Source of the DNA: Volutella citrinella
Lineage: Eukaryota > Ascomycota > Sordariomycetes > Hypocreales > Nectriaceae
Direction: 5' to 3'
Assembly (NCBI GenBank): GCA_034401135.1
Contig: JAWZSP010000006.1
Coordinates: forward strand, 2,542,001 to 2,606,000
Length of the DNA stretch: 64,000 bases
Shown: positions 32,877-46,137 of the stretch, piece after piece
Numbering within the stretch: the stretch's first letter is position 1
Layout of the letters: every line of letters begins with the position of its first letter
Notes under the pieces: model-generated
What the model was told of the DNA's origin: nothing
Seen by the model: the letters and a program-made list of their open reading frames with translations, nothing else
Databases searched by the model: none
Program-made: the position numbers and the translations under genes

Positions 32877-35800
32877 GTCGAATACACCTCGAGATGACGA
32901 TAGCCAGGGCTGTGCTGGACTATGCTGTTTTTCAGGATGATGGCCCTTTGTACGCCGGCCTGGACGCTGAAAGACTCACGTGCTATGTAGATTGACTCGG
33001 TGACTTTGGCTCTCTCCTCATCGACGGCGGCGACTGTTGGTTGAGCCTGTGCCGCCCGCTTCTTCTAGCGTTGAATTCATCAACTTGCCTCCCAAGGCCC
33101 CTGGGATTTTGGGGAAATAACCTCGGTTTCGACGGTGTTATTCCTACTGTATAAAGCCGCTGGCTTGGTGCTGGAACGCAGAGGCCGTCGCGGAACGCTG
33201 GATCTATCTCATGTGAACGAACATCGCACCGGCCTAGAGAGGTGGGGTTGGCCGTGTTGGGACAAACAGGCGAGTTGAGTTGGGACCCCTCTGATATGTA
33301 GCCAGATGACAGAGAACCAGAGTGCCTGGAATTACAGCTGACAGTCTAGCAAATGGTATGGTATCAGTTGCGTTGCTCTCATTATCCGAATTGGACTTAG
33401 TTAGTCGGGCCAACCCGCGGCATGCCCGTGCCCCTTCGGACTTGGTTCCGAGGTTCCAGATGCCTGATAGCAGATGCAGACAGATGCAAGCCTTTCCATC
33501 CCCAGGTACGACTTAGGCTTGATTACGGCAACACCATGTTTGTCTGACTGTCTGCAGTGCGCAGCCGGGCCAGGCGGATGGCAAAGACACCATCGATCGT
33601 GATGATCCGGTAACAACCCTTTCACCAGGGAGAAAGATGTGTTACATAGCATCGGCAACACAAGATTGTCTTCCGCCGGCTGGCCTTGCTGCCCTGGTCC
33701 GAGTGTGCCACGCCAAGGCTAGGGTCCCAAGTTGCCAAGGCCAATCCTCTCACCTGCGCCCAGGGCCAAAACCAACGCCGCCAAAGAGCATTTCGCGATG
33801 CCCGCACTGGCGCAGGGCCCAGGACAGCCCACGCAGGGTGGTCCGATCAGCACCCCTACCCACCACGCGCACGACCACAGGCCGGATGCCTTGGGCCGGC
33901 CAGCACAAGCACACAGCTCGGGATCGTCGAGGAGGGCGGAGGGAGGACGCCTTTGGTGTCGCCAGGAGTGCGTGCCCCAACAAGCCGGGTCCCGGGGCAA
34001 GCGAGCGAACGGCGTGCGCCACCGCAACCCCGGAGCGGCGTAGTGACCTATGGTCAGCGCCGGTCCCCCAACTGGTAACGCCATCTCTGTCGGGGACAGC
34101 GGCGACTCTGCGACAGTGGGTATGGGCTCGTGACGAGAGGCGGTCGTGGTCCCTGTCTGGCTTGGCCAACCCTCGACTTGCCCGCTTGGTGGTGACGCCA
34201 GACGGCACACCGGCCGGACTACAACCGCGCTTGCCCCCAGGTTTCGTGGTGTGCGAGCCATCGTGAAATGTCGGCCCACTCATGGGCCATGTGGCAATGT
34301 GTTGAAGATGGGGTGGGAAACCACCCCTCTGTCTGGGATACGTGTGAGCGAGCACATGGACAAGACAAGAATCACGACATGGTTGTGCTCCTCATTGGCT
34401 TTCTTCCTCGTCGGCCAGCATGGCATTCAGTATCGTATCCATTCTTGCAGGGGCATGACGCATCACAACTTCAGCGGCGGCAGATGGGCCGTTTACAAGT
34501 GAAACAGCTCCCGAAGGGTCGTCGGCGGCAGAGACCGAGCATGGGCTGGATTAGCCTACTCAACATCGGGGCGAACGCTCAGGGACGCTCGGTGAGACCA
34601 ACGCCAGATTCGTATCAAAAGCCTTAAAGTCCTGCAGCGGGCCTGCTCCAGCTTGCGTCGGGGTAATGATTGTCCCCATTTGTCGTATCGTTCTCATCAA
34701 TCCCACTGCATGGGAATTTCTAGCTCGCTTGCTTTGATAGGTCAATCTGAATGAGATGTTGGTTGGTCCTATCCATCATCGTGTGGTCGTTTCAGTGCAG
34801 ATGAGACAGAGCTTCCTGGACCCCGCCCCAGCACTCAACTGGCATTGGCATACTCACCACGCCACCCTTCGTGACAACGAGTCTTCTCAGTCCACAGCGT
34901 CGTCGCTCCTGTGCGCTTCTCGAGCCGTTGCAGCATTGCTCGTGCTGGAGACCAATTTGAGACACATCACCACTCACGCGTCTCGCTGTCAGCTCAACAC
35001 AGGTGCCAGCATCCCCGCCATTGCTTTCGGTTCCTTTCAATATCCAAATGCCGGGAAGTAATAGCGCCATCTCCCGGTGTGGTGGGTGGTGGGTGGTGCT
35101 AGGTGCTACGGCTGCTGATGGAGGGGTCAGGATGGTGATGCCGCGAGAAGAAGGAAATAGCCCTCCTCTCTTCCGTACGGTACCTTGGAGTGAGCTACGG
35201 AAATGATAGGCGGAGCAATGTGGCTGATTGGCGTTGGGCCGACTGCAACATGCATGCAGCTGCGCTGTTTGAATGCTCGAACCCGAGGGATTCTCCCGAC
35301 CATCGTCACCGTTGTTGGGCGGCTTGGCAGGCCTCGTCTGGAACCTGTCAGATAGACCCCGAAGACTCAAGCCTCAGCAGAGGCGGAAGAGCAATAGCGC
35401 CTCTTGGCTGAGCGCGGTGCGACGGGCGTCATTGGGGGAGCTGCAGGGTGCAATGCAAGAGGCGCCAGGGTCTTGACCGGCCATCCTTCAGCTGCTTCCG
35501 TAATTGCTGCAAGGACTCAAGGAGGAGTTCCAGGCCCCGGCGTTCCCGTCTGCAGATCGATCTCATCCATGCGTCCAGCACAGGCTGCACAGGGCGCAGG
35601 CCACACGCTGTACGGCTCGGTACAGGACGCGCATCCAATCCCATGGCGCTCCTTTCGGTGCCTTTGGGGACGGGATGTGGCAAACCACCCAAGGCACCTT
35701 AGTTTCTCGGGCACAGTACAGCGACCGAGTGCGATGCTCCCAGCATCAAGAGGCCATCTCACCTGTCGTAGACGACCTAGCCGCTAGGGAGGAAGCGCAA

Positions 35801-37506
35801 AAATGAATCCGATCAGTCGCATTGATCCACGCATTTGACCGCTCGCGCCACTGCAGCATTCTGTAGTTGTTGTAGCCACTGGCAGCTCCTGGGGGAATGG
35901 CATAATATCACAACATGCTCCTCCGTGCCGTCTGTACTGTAGGTCGAGGGGCAAGTAGCCTATTAGGTTTGCGCATTACATCACATCTCACTGCACACCC
36001 CCGCCACGGGCCCGCCAGCCAGCCGAGCGCACAGATATTTACAATAACTGCCCGTTCCGCGGGAGTCTGGACGGGGCTGAAGGTGCAGTGCCTTGCAGAG
36101 TAACAGGACAAGCTCGGAAATGCAAATTGGACCTCCGTCCTCGGATGGCTACTCTCCTGTCGCTCCCATCAACTGCCCCTCCCGGCAACTAGCCGGCGAG
36201 TCTTTGCTAGTGATGCAATCACAACATGTCGACTTTGTCGGCATTGAATCATGCGTTTTGGTGCTGCCCTCGCTGAGCCGTCGTCGGTCAGGCTTGGTCG
36301 GGTTGCGTTGCTGCCCGGTGTGTGCGTGCCGCTTGCCTTTGGGCTGATGAATGTCTCGCAGCGCTCGTTGCTTTGTGATTGCTGCCTTGACTTGCCTTCC
36401 CGGCAGCCTCTCTTTCGTTACCTAGATTTGCTTCGTTTTATTTTGCTGCGCTGGCTCAGGCTCTGTACTTGTTCTCGCACACGACACTGGAGCAAATGCC
36501 TGGTTGGGCAAATGTGTCAATCACTTATTACCACCGATCCGCCTTTATCCGCCGTCTCCCCGACCCGCACCAATCCATGGTTGTGACTGCCCAATACGGA
36601 TATCCGTGCTGGAGTTCCAATCCACACGCCCCTGGCCCGTCCTTCCCCCACACCCATTCCCTTGCCCCCAAGTCTTCGGAGAGGGCTTTCCCCCGAAGCA
36701 CCTCGCCCCAGAGAAGGGTTACCAGTTATCAAGCATCCGTTTAGCGCTAATTCGGGCTGGCTGTTAGTTGTCTCCGCCTCACACCCTCCCGTCTGGATAC
36801 TTCCGTTGTACGTACCCTCAGCACCTGCCAGTCGCCCGCTCGCCCTGGACTCCTTCCCCGTTCCCCGTTCCCCATTCCCCGTTCGCACTGCCCTGCCTCG
36901 CCTCGCCTGCCAGTCAGCGCCAGTGCCAGTGCCAGCCCCAATACAGCACTACCAAACACCGCCTGTACCAATCATTGTGCGCAACGCAGTAGCCCGGACT
37001 TTGAGCCTTATCTTCTTACCCGCTTTCGAGACTTCTCAACTCCGACATCACCCCTTCCGACGACGTCCACAAACGACCACGACGGCCTCCGAACGCCGGC
37101 CGCCAACTTGCCGCAACGTCGCTGCTTACGTCCCTGGCCTGCGATCGACTTCGATACTCGCCCTCAACGCGACGCACGCCTCCGCAGACGGCAACCGACT
37201 CCGCGTCTCCCTGCCTCCACCTCTTCGCAACCAACTCGGATCGTGCGGCTGAGCCCTACCCGTGTTGTCCCTGCCGTTTGACGACTGCAACGAGCGACCG
37301 CAAACGAGAGACCCGACAACGACGGAGCGATAGCCTAATAAAGCACCCTCGCGAAATTTGGCGGCGCTGACCTGCTGCGTGGCACCACGAATACGCGCCG
37401 CCGTCTCTCTGGCGCAACAATTCCATCTTACCACCGGCAGAATTCCTCCTCTATCAACTTCTCATCCTAGCCTCTCCGGAATGGCGTCTTCGCCCTCTTC
37501 CCAACA
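32877..37506. other. Gene-poor stretch leading to the MED12 promoter
   Basis: About 4.6 kb. Overlapping frames at 33637-34355 on both strands are typical of GC-rich random sequence: there are six or more long frames at once and none has motifs. From about 36400 to 37500 the sequence is strongly pyrimidine-rich (repeated CCCCGTTCCCC near 36855-36885), consistent with the promoter and 5' leader of MED12. No RNA gene, transposon or repeat array was seen. Confidence 0.45.
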
Positions 37507-40500
37507 ATGACCTCGAGGACCCCCATGGGCGTCCAGCCGCGGCCGCCTCAGCGGTCCGCGAGCTCCTCGTCGCTGCCCGGACAGCAGCGCCCTCCGCACC
37601 AGAGATCATTATCATCACAGTCGCAGCATCAACACCAACAGCAATCGCAGCAGCAACAGTCCCAGGCGCAGTCACAGTCACAGTTCTTACCTGCATCGCC
37701 CGTCCGAAGAGACACAAACTCCTCCTTTATTGACCTAACCTCCGATGGTTCCGATACCGCACCTAGTCGATTCATTTCGACTCCTAGACGAGGCGGCTCC
37801 CGCCTAAAGATTGAACTATCCCACGATGGCTCCTCCAACCCCATATCTGCAACCAACTCTCCCCAGGGCCTGACCCCATCGCGCATGCAGCCCATTACCG
37901 ATGCCTTCGATGCGAATATGGCAAGCCCGGCCATGTCTCGGGTCTCTCACCAAGATCTCGACAACCTGCCACTTCCGATGCCACGCCGTCGGCCTAGGCC
38001 TCATCAGCCGCTCTCGACGCCCCGGAAGCCAGTGACCGCCCCGGTTCCCGTGAAGAAAGATGCCCGGCCGAAGCCGTACACCATCGAAACCCCACCCCTA
38101 GCACCACGATACGCGCCCTCTCCAGCTCGAAACGACGTGCTAAGTCGAACGCCCGCCGACCCTTTCAGCAAGGGACTTAACTCGGGATTCGCCGACTTCT
38201 TCCCCTGGAGCGGCGTTCATCACGAAGACCAGTGGAATGCCGAGGCTATTACCAAGGGCACTTGGGACCGAGCAAACATAAACATACCCGAAACTCAATC
38301 AGCCAAGATGGCCATCTTTCCTGCATTGAAGCAGAAGACCGGCCTTAACGCGCTATCTACCGTCTTCATGGGCGTTTTAAACCAGCGCCGCCACCGCGGC
38401 CAGATCAATGCCCCGTCAACCTTCAAACCCCCACCTCGAGTCACCTTGACGGACACGAAGCGAGAGGTCTGGTTGAAGGATCTGGCCAACCCTGCCATTT
38501 CCCTCCGCCGCCTGAGCCGCACCATTCCACATGGCATTCGCGGCCGTACACTCCTCGACCAGTGCCTGAACAAGAATGTCCCTACCGAGAGGGCTGTTTG
38601 GCTGGCCAAGTGCGTCGGCGCCAACGAGATCAGAGCATTCAAGAGAAAGGGAGTCAACGGTGCTTTTGTAATGGGCGGCGAACTCAAGTGGGCCAGAGAG
38701 TGGACAGTCTTCGTCGAGCAATTCGTTGAAGCGGTCGTCTCTGGTTTTGGCGAAGCTGAATGGAAAGCAAGGGTGACTTATGCGTACGTAACCCCCCCTC
38801 CCCTGATGTTCAAAGTTCCGTGCATTTAACAACATAATAGCATCCGTTTGGCCACAAATCTATACTCTGAGCACCTACTCGATCGGGATCACTACCTCGA
38901 CTGGGTCGTTTCCGGCGTTGAAAACACTCCCCAGGCGAGAATGCCGATGTGGCTGTTGATCGCCCAGATATATTGGAAAGATCTTATGCGAACCCGAAAG
39001 TACGGCAGAAGGATCGTCTATGCCCTGCTCAATCATTTTCATACTGTGAGTTCTCCTGGTGCGTTCCCTGAAAACTCTCTGACCATATCCCCAGATTCAC
39101 GAAGACCCCGATCGAGACATCCTCGTTCAACTCTCGAGCAGATTATCAGCCCTTCTAGGCCCGCTCATAAAAAGCAACCCCGAGAACTTCGTCAACCCCT
39201 CGGCGTGGCTGAAATATCGAGAATCATTAAAAGCATCCCTGTCACTGGATGAAGACGCCGCTCAGGCTGCCATTCATACAATTAACCTTAGAAACTCTCG
39301 ACTCCTGGTTTCCAACACCGCTTCCCCCGTGGGCCGAACACAGCTCGTGAAGCTCCTCGATGCAGCACTCAAGGAACCGCTAGACAAGGAACTCGCTAAA
39401 AAGTGTTGGGCGACGAGCGACAACAAGTGGACTATTGTTAAGACGGTGGTCGAGTGGGCAACTTCGTTTCACCGACCGGGGTTGGCAAAAGTTTACGTGG
39501 CCGCGAGCTTGATTCGGGTGTGGAGCGCTTTTCGCATCAATGCGACAGCTGCCATACTAGAGGTTCTGGACGGTATTTCGGCCGACGATTCTTCTCGGAA
39601 GCAGCTGGTCTATCAACTGGTTTCGGAGCTGGTGCGAACCGGCCACTTTTCGGTGCCACAATACATGCAATGGCTCATTGCCCGGGGTGGTTATCACGAC
39701 GTGATGGATATCGACCCTCACGAAGGCCCTTGCGCCACACGGCTCCTGGTAGAATTGCCCCTGCATGCCCTCGGCGAAAAGAAGAGGAGGGAGAGAGGCA
39801 ACCTGTTGCGTCGAGCCGGACATTATTCGGTTGAGGAAGAGGATACGGACATTTCGAATGCTCTGAAATGTGTCAACCACACGATTGGACTCCCCCTACC
39901 ACCCGGCGACCCGTTGTTGGGAAGGAAACCCATGTCATTGAAGAAGCTGCTAAGAAGGCTGAAGAACAGCCATATGGCTCTGAAGAGTAGCATTGGCCAC
40001 TACCTTCGCGACATCTTCACGGGCCAGCAGCGCCCAGCTATGACTCTGGCCATGTTCACCGCCGTTCGAGATATCATGGAGGTTATTCAAGACTTCTCCA
40101 TGTTGGCAGACGTTTTGAAAACCTTTACTAATTCGGCAGACGCGGATATCCTGGCTTGCTGTGCTGACACCATCAACTCGAACTTGTGCATCTTCTATGC
40201 TCTGGGCAGCGCGGAAGATTTATTCAATGGTCTTATTGACCGCCTCAAGTTGATTAACGAGGAGCAAGGGATAGTGCCACGTGCGTTGCTGGCATCTCTA
40301 GCCGGGCTTGCTCACCGCGTAGCAGGCCACGAAGCCACCGCGAACCAGCTGCGCCATGAGCTGCTCCAGTGTGACCGAAACAATGCCATTGACGCCTGCT
40401 CCCCAGTGTCCGACATCATGACCGCCCCAACACAGAGCGCCGAGGGGGAGGTGGTGGACGAGATTGAGAAGGTGCTTTCGAGCGGCACACGATTGGACCC

Positions 40501-42268
40501 TCCGACGATGAACCGCCTGTTCCGAACCATCATCCCCCGAGTCGAGCGAGGCTGGGCGAAGAAGGACGACACTCGAAGGATTTTTGCTACACTGCTGGCA
40601 AGGATCCGCGTCTTCGACGTTCAGCACTTTGACAAACTCATGACAGATTGGACGAGCCACATCCGGTCTCTTCCGGACCGGCCCGCACTATCGGACCTGT
40701 TTCCTCTCCTGATCAGCACCGGCTGCCTGGCCATGCCGATTCTCCTGAGCACAGCGAGCCCGCCGTCGGCTCCAAACTCGCAATTGGAGACCCTGCCGAA
40801 GCACGGCTCGGCAACCTACCTCCAGGAGCTGTTCCAACTCATCATTGCGCCTCTTCCTGCAGCCACCGGTCTCACGGCGGAGGAAGGTTACCGCTTTGGC
40901 ACCGAGCAGAAATGCGCCAGGCTTGAACAATCAAAGGGCCTTTTGAATTTGGTTCGCAACTCGCTGACTGAGTTCTCGAGTTTGAAGAACCACCCTGGTG
41001 GGCTTGACCTGCCGTTCAACGAGGATAGCTGCCTGGAGAACCTCCTCGAAACTCTTCGACTTCTTGTATTGGTCGACTCGAACGCGGTGTCCCAGGCCCT
41101 CAACATCAAGACTCTGCCAACTGAGACGTCCGAGCTGATCCAGAAGGTGACAACAAGCCTTCTGCTTCCGGGCGATGCCGCAAAGCCCGACACATCCTTT
41201 GACGAGATTCTTCACCTGGCCAATGAACTCACTCTTCCCTTTTGTCAGTTGAAGCTGAACATTGATCTGTCATTGTCTCAGCTGAAGCCTGCTGAGAATG
41301 ACGACCAAGGGCCGTCCCGCTTTGATCTCTTCGCCAAGGCTATGGACCGGGCTATCGAATCTGGCAACATTATGTGGACAAGCCTCCTTCCCAGCCTCAG
41401 CGACGACATCACGCAGCACTTGAAGAGCCAAGCTCAGACCGGATTCCTCGACCTTTTGCCTTCGCCCAAGGCCAACAACCAGGCGAACACGTCGTCGGAC
41501 TCATCCATTCGTATGGCGGAGAACCTCTTGGGTGTTGTTGAGGCAATCATATCGGGACAGCCACCACCCAAGGTTGCACAGCTTACATCAGCCATGGTGG
41601 AGAAACTGACGGATCTGTGGGAGCTCATCACAACGGGCCCTCAAGAGAGGCCCGAGACATATGCCGCTGTCCTCGAGCGCTGGCTGCCGGCAACGCTCCG
41701 TTTCATAACCCTACACAGCCTGTCGTCAGAGCCGCCTTCCGCGCCTCTGCCTAGTGCCGCACCCGCAACCAAGCCGCCCATTGCCAACGCCCACGATGTC
41801 CGCGCACGCGTTATCTTGGTTCTTTGTGGGATGTTCTTGGAGCTCGAAACTTTACCTGCTTCCACCGTGGGCTCGCTCCCCCAGCAGATATTTGACATTG
41901 CCCTGGTTCTGGCCGACGCCTTACCCGAGGACTTGCGCGTTCAGTGCACAAAGACCATCCTGCTGACGCCCGGCGCCCTGCCGAGCACAAGCATGTCTTC
42001 GGACCCTCGGCTGTACTACCTCTTCAGTGCCCAGCAACCTTCGCAGTCCGACAACCTGCTGCTGTCTCATCGCGAAAAGGCCATTACGGCCCAGAGCGCC
42101 GCTACGCGCAGCATGGGTGCCATGTACGGCATTGGTCCCGCAGTGTCAGAGCGGCTGAGCCCGTTCTTGCTCCGCAGATGGGAGGTGCTTAGCGAGCCGA
42201 CTCCAAATGTGGGCGAGAACGACACCAGTCTGAGCCTTGGCCTGTTCGAGGCCATCAAGATTCAGTAG
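37507..42268 (+). CDS. MED12: Mediator complex subunit 12 (Srb8)
   Basis: This is a large subunit of the Mediator kinase module, which with Cdk8, cyclin C and Med13 modulates RNA polymerase II transcription in the nucleus. Exons are 37507-38783, 38841-39045 and 39095-42268, giving about 1,551 aa with introns of 57 and 49 nt. The N-terminus is Ser/Gln-rich (HQHQQQSQQQQSQ). The block NSGFADFFPWSGVHHEDQW is the Med12 N-terminal signature region that activates the CDK. The following Med12 domain includes REVWLKDLANPAISLRRLSR and IPHGIRG. Then comes the LCEWAV-like region (WTVFVEQFVEAVVSGFG, NHFHTIHEDPDRDIL). The rest is helical and weakly conserved, as expected for this family. The length fits fungal Srb8. 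Translation continues in frame across both introns with the expected residues. It is convergent with the RhoGAP gene. Confidence 0.9.
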
Positions 42269-43462
42269 TTCCCGCCAATGCGCGGGCTACTCCTTATCCA
42301 ACCAGACACAGACATCATTTTCTGTTCTGCCAAGTATTTCAGTACTTGATATATTTCTTTCCTTTGTTTTCGCTTTCTTGGGTCATCATCGCAAGGGTTG
42401 CACCGACCAGCCCCCTTGAACGAACGTAACGACAATGAATTTTGGTGCAAATCTTCTCCAATAGTCTCAGAGTGTAGACTGGCGTGCGACCACTGGCAAC
42501 GAACATGATATCGAGGCCGAGGCCGCTCTTGACGGGATAGATTTGTTGCGACGGTAATTGTCATGGATAGGGGTGGACGATAGTTTCGGCATTTTGTCGC
42601 CTTGTTTGTTTCATTGCTTTAGTTTGCATGGCGCTGCATGTTTGGACGGACATCAGCGAGCAGTGGTGTTGGGCGGAGTCATGGCAACGAGATGCATCAT
42701 TTGATTGACTCGATGATGGGGCATGCGCGCTTTCTAGCACGGGATTTGTATCATGGACCACGTGCGGCGGTGGCGTACGAAGATATGGACGGGAAGGGGA
42801 GTTGTCGGCGATGAACGTTGACGGGACTATGCTTGTATCATGCCGACTTCGATACCAGACATAGACCTAAGACCAAACAATATTTCACGTATTTCACGTA
42901 TTTATCCCATTCTGACCCTCTCACGCTGATGATACGCACCCTCCACTTGTGCCCCGTATTTCACTGCCATTCACATCTCAACCACTATGCGAACCCGTTT
43001 CCATCTCCAGCTCTAGGACAAAGTCTTGATGAGGGTAAACATGTCTGCACCATACGGGGGATGGAATACCTTCCCAGCTCACAACATGCACGGGAAAAGT
43101 CGACGAGAACAACAGAAGCATACAGAATGAGGTTATGTTGGTTGGGTGCAACGACAAACGGCCTCCCGATATTCCTACATTAGAAGACATGGCACAGAGC
43201 CAAGTAAATAGGGCACTGGTTAGATCCACAGGAAGATGAGGAGGGGAAGCCAAAAGGACACAACGCAGTGAAAAGAACAAGTGACCAAAACATCCGCAGA
43301 GAGTGAGATACGCCATGCAACATAATTATTCATTCCCTGCCCCCTCCCACATTCTCCGGTCTCCAACGCGTCATCACCCCTGGTTGTTTATCCATTCTAG
43401 GGCGGTTGTTGATCAATCACAGGAAGTAGTTTGCTGTGGAGGACAATAGGCCATGGCGAATC
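42269..43462. other. Convergent intergenic region, 3' ends of MED12 and the RhoGAP gene
   Basis: About 1.2 kb between facing stops. A 9 bp direct repeat (TATTTCACG twice) occurs at 42881-42898. The short frames present have no motifs. It probably holds the two 3' untranslated ends only. Confidence 0.45.
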
Positions 43463-46137
43463 CTAGTCCTCGTCGAAAATCTGGTAGGTATTTTGCAAGA
43501 TGGTATCAATAACCTTGATCTGCCAGCCCGCATCAGCGATGGCGGTACTGGGGTCGGTGCCCATCAGCGTGGGACCGAAGATGACGGCCAGGTTGTGCGA
43601 GTTCATGCGGTTCTGGTGCGATGCGTCCATGATGCGATACAGGTGGAGCGTCAGGGCTCGCAGTGTAGCATAGTTGGGGTCGGGGAGGCTGTTGATGATG
43701 GCATGAAGAGAATCACGGCGAACAATATCATCATCATGCTCTGTGTCATTGTGTCAGCATTCACATGGATCCTAGATGAACGGAGATTCAGGGGTACTAA
43801 CTGGCTGCAGCGATGAAGCTGTCGTGGTGTTCATTGGTTAGGAGAGGATCGGGTAGATCACGGAAGAACTGCTTCAGAAGACCCGTCACGCTGTTGACAT
43901 CATGGTAGAAGTTCTCGGGATTCCGGAAGTCGAGAGCTGGATTTGAGGAATCTACTTGGGAATTAGCAAACTCAAGAGCCGGGGCCTAGATATCACAACC
44001 GACGAACCATTGTCAAACATGGCCTTGAGCTTCTGGATGTGCTGCATGGAGCCAGACTGGCGGTAGATCCCCTCGAGGGTGAGTCCAAATAGGTCGACGG
44101 CCTGGATGCACTGATAGACCACCATCGGCACGGCTAGACCATCACGCTCATAGAGTCGGTTCAAAGCCAGGCCGAAAACAGGTTTGGTCGGGGCAGAGGC
44201 GGGCGGAGGGTAAGCGCCGTAGGGAGGCGGCGAACGGCCGGTGGGCGAAAAGCCAGCACTGCTGCCGGTCCTCTCGTGAGCAGCCGGGAAGGGGCCCGAG
44301 CCAGGCGGGGGAGAGGGCCCAGACGGCTGGAAGGACAGGGCACCAAGCTGAGGCGGGCCCTGGGAGCTGAAGGATCCTCCATTCCCGTAGCCCGCCGTGC
44401 CGCCAGGGGCTGGTGGCTGCTGGTGTGGTGGGCCCTGTGGCTGTGAAGCCATCGCGTTGGGCAGATTGCCCTGGCTGAAGCTTCGCCCATGGGCCTGTGC
44501 AAAGGGGCGGGGGTCGTCGGCCGGGCTTTGCGGGAACATGGGGTCCTTGGACGTTACACCAGCGCTCATGGGACCTAGGCCTAGGGTGCTTGTTCTTGAC
44601 CCGGGGCCAACAGGCTGGGGGGTGAACTGCGGCGGCTGTGACTGCGATGGTTGTTGGAGGGGTCCGCTGGTGGCAGCAGCGTTTGAACTCCCCGGTGGGT
44701 TGAGGACCTAAAGGTTTAGACTCTCAGCTGGGCTACACCCCCCACGAATGGTGGTCTTAACATACCGGGTTGCGTTCATACTTGATCTCGCCTGGGTTGA
44801 CGGCTACATTTCTGTGCTGGGCGGAAATGTAGTTGTTCAGATCTCGGTCATTGTCGATGGATGTCACGGCCTGTCGCAGGCTGCGCTGCTGGGCAGACTC
44901 GCCGGCGGGTCCTTGGATGGGACTGACATTCAGACCATTGCTCAGTAGTAGCTTCTCATTGAAGGCGGCTTGGGCGCTGTGTTAGTATGGTGGTCCAACA
45001 GGCACTAGGTTCAAGCGGCGATGGTAGACATACCGAACTTTTGCATCTGCAGGGTGACCCCGGAGTCGGTCTCACGGATCAAGTCCTGCAGGGCCTTGAC
45101 GGTCTCAGGGCGCGTGGTGTTTATCAGGTTCGCCTTCTCCGTCTGTAGGGCCTGAACGTGTGAGTGGTAGGTCTGGTCGGCAGCCTGCACCTTCTTAAGC
45201 AGATCCTCCTCGAGCTGGGCGGCTGACTTGTGGCCCTTGAAGGCACCCAGGACCTTGCCGCTCTGGCGCGACTCGCCCATCTTGACGCGCTCGTAATCCT
45301 CGGAGAGCGAGTCGTACTTGGTCTTGCTCTTACGCATTGTCTGCTCCATCTCGAAGACCTTGTGTTCGGCGGCTGTTCCGGACGCCTTCCAGGTTTTGCG
45401 ATTCTGCTCAGCCGTGTTGACCAGCTCCATCAGCTCGTCATGCATCTGGTGCAGCGACGAGGCAAACAGCTGACCGTTCTCTGCCATGCGTTCGTGGGTG
45501 TGCATCATCTCGTCGTATGCCGAGCTGAATGTACCAGACCGGTGATCGGGGCGGCGCATGTTCTCCTGGGTCGCTCGGCTCAGTTTGCGCAGGCCCTGGG
45601 CTTGGCTGTCTTCGAGAGCGGAGCGCTTCTTGAGGAATTGAGCAAACTCCTGTACGATAATAGAGTCAGCAACTGCTGGGGGAGGAGGGGGGGATAGTGG
45701 CGTGGTGATGGGTGCATCACGCCAGAAGCTTTGGATTGCCTTACCTTGGCGGAAGCTATGCTCTGCTTGAGGCGATTGAGTAGGGTGGAAATGCCAATCT
45801 AGGGGAGTAGAACGTTAGCCTGGAGCTGTAATGATGAGGTCGCCTGAGCTCGGCGGCTAGCATCGTGGACACCTACTTCTGAGGCCAAGACCTCGCTGAC
45901 CTGCCTGGCCTGCTCAGGGCTCGTAGAGGACAGGTTGGATGGGTTCTGGGCCAGCGGGGCATCGCCATCGGTGCTGGGCTTCTCATTGAGGGCGCTGTCG
46001 ATGGCAACGCCGCCATTGTCGTCGGCCGGGGCGGATGGGCTGGCGGGAGTATTGCCCAAGGACATGCTGCCAGAGTGGTCGCGTTGGTGATGCGAGTTTG
46101 GGAGGTTGTCGGAGGTCGGGGAGTGGAAGTCAGTCAT
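43463..46137 (-). CDS. RGD1: F-BAR plus RhoGAP protein, Rgd1 type
   Basis: This GTPase-activating protein for Rho GTPases (Rho3/Rho4 in yeast) binds phosphoinositide membranes through its F-BAR domain and acts in polarity and septation. Seven exons: 46137-45877, 45798-45745, 45649-45034, 44968-44766, 44707-44008, 43951-43802 and 43740-43463, giving about 753 aa. The F-BAR domain spans exons 2-3 (EFAQFLKKRSALEDSQA, and a long coiled coil to the LRQAVTSIDNDRDL region in exon 4). A Pro/Gly/Ser-rich linker of about 180 residues follows. The RhoGAP domain contains LEGIYRQSGS (arginine finger), KQFFRDLPDPLLT and NRMNSHNLAVIFGPTL, all intact. The intron after exon 5 uses donor GTTCGT (44007), chosen because it restores FDNDSSNP in frame. 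The symbol is by homology to yeast. Confidence 0.9.

Noticed and set aside
33719..34279. 186-codon frame on the minus strand and overlapping plus frames
   Set aside because: Several long frames are open at once on both strands, as expected in GC-rich DNA. None has motifs.
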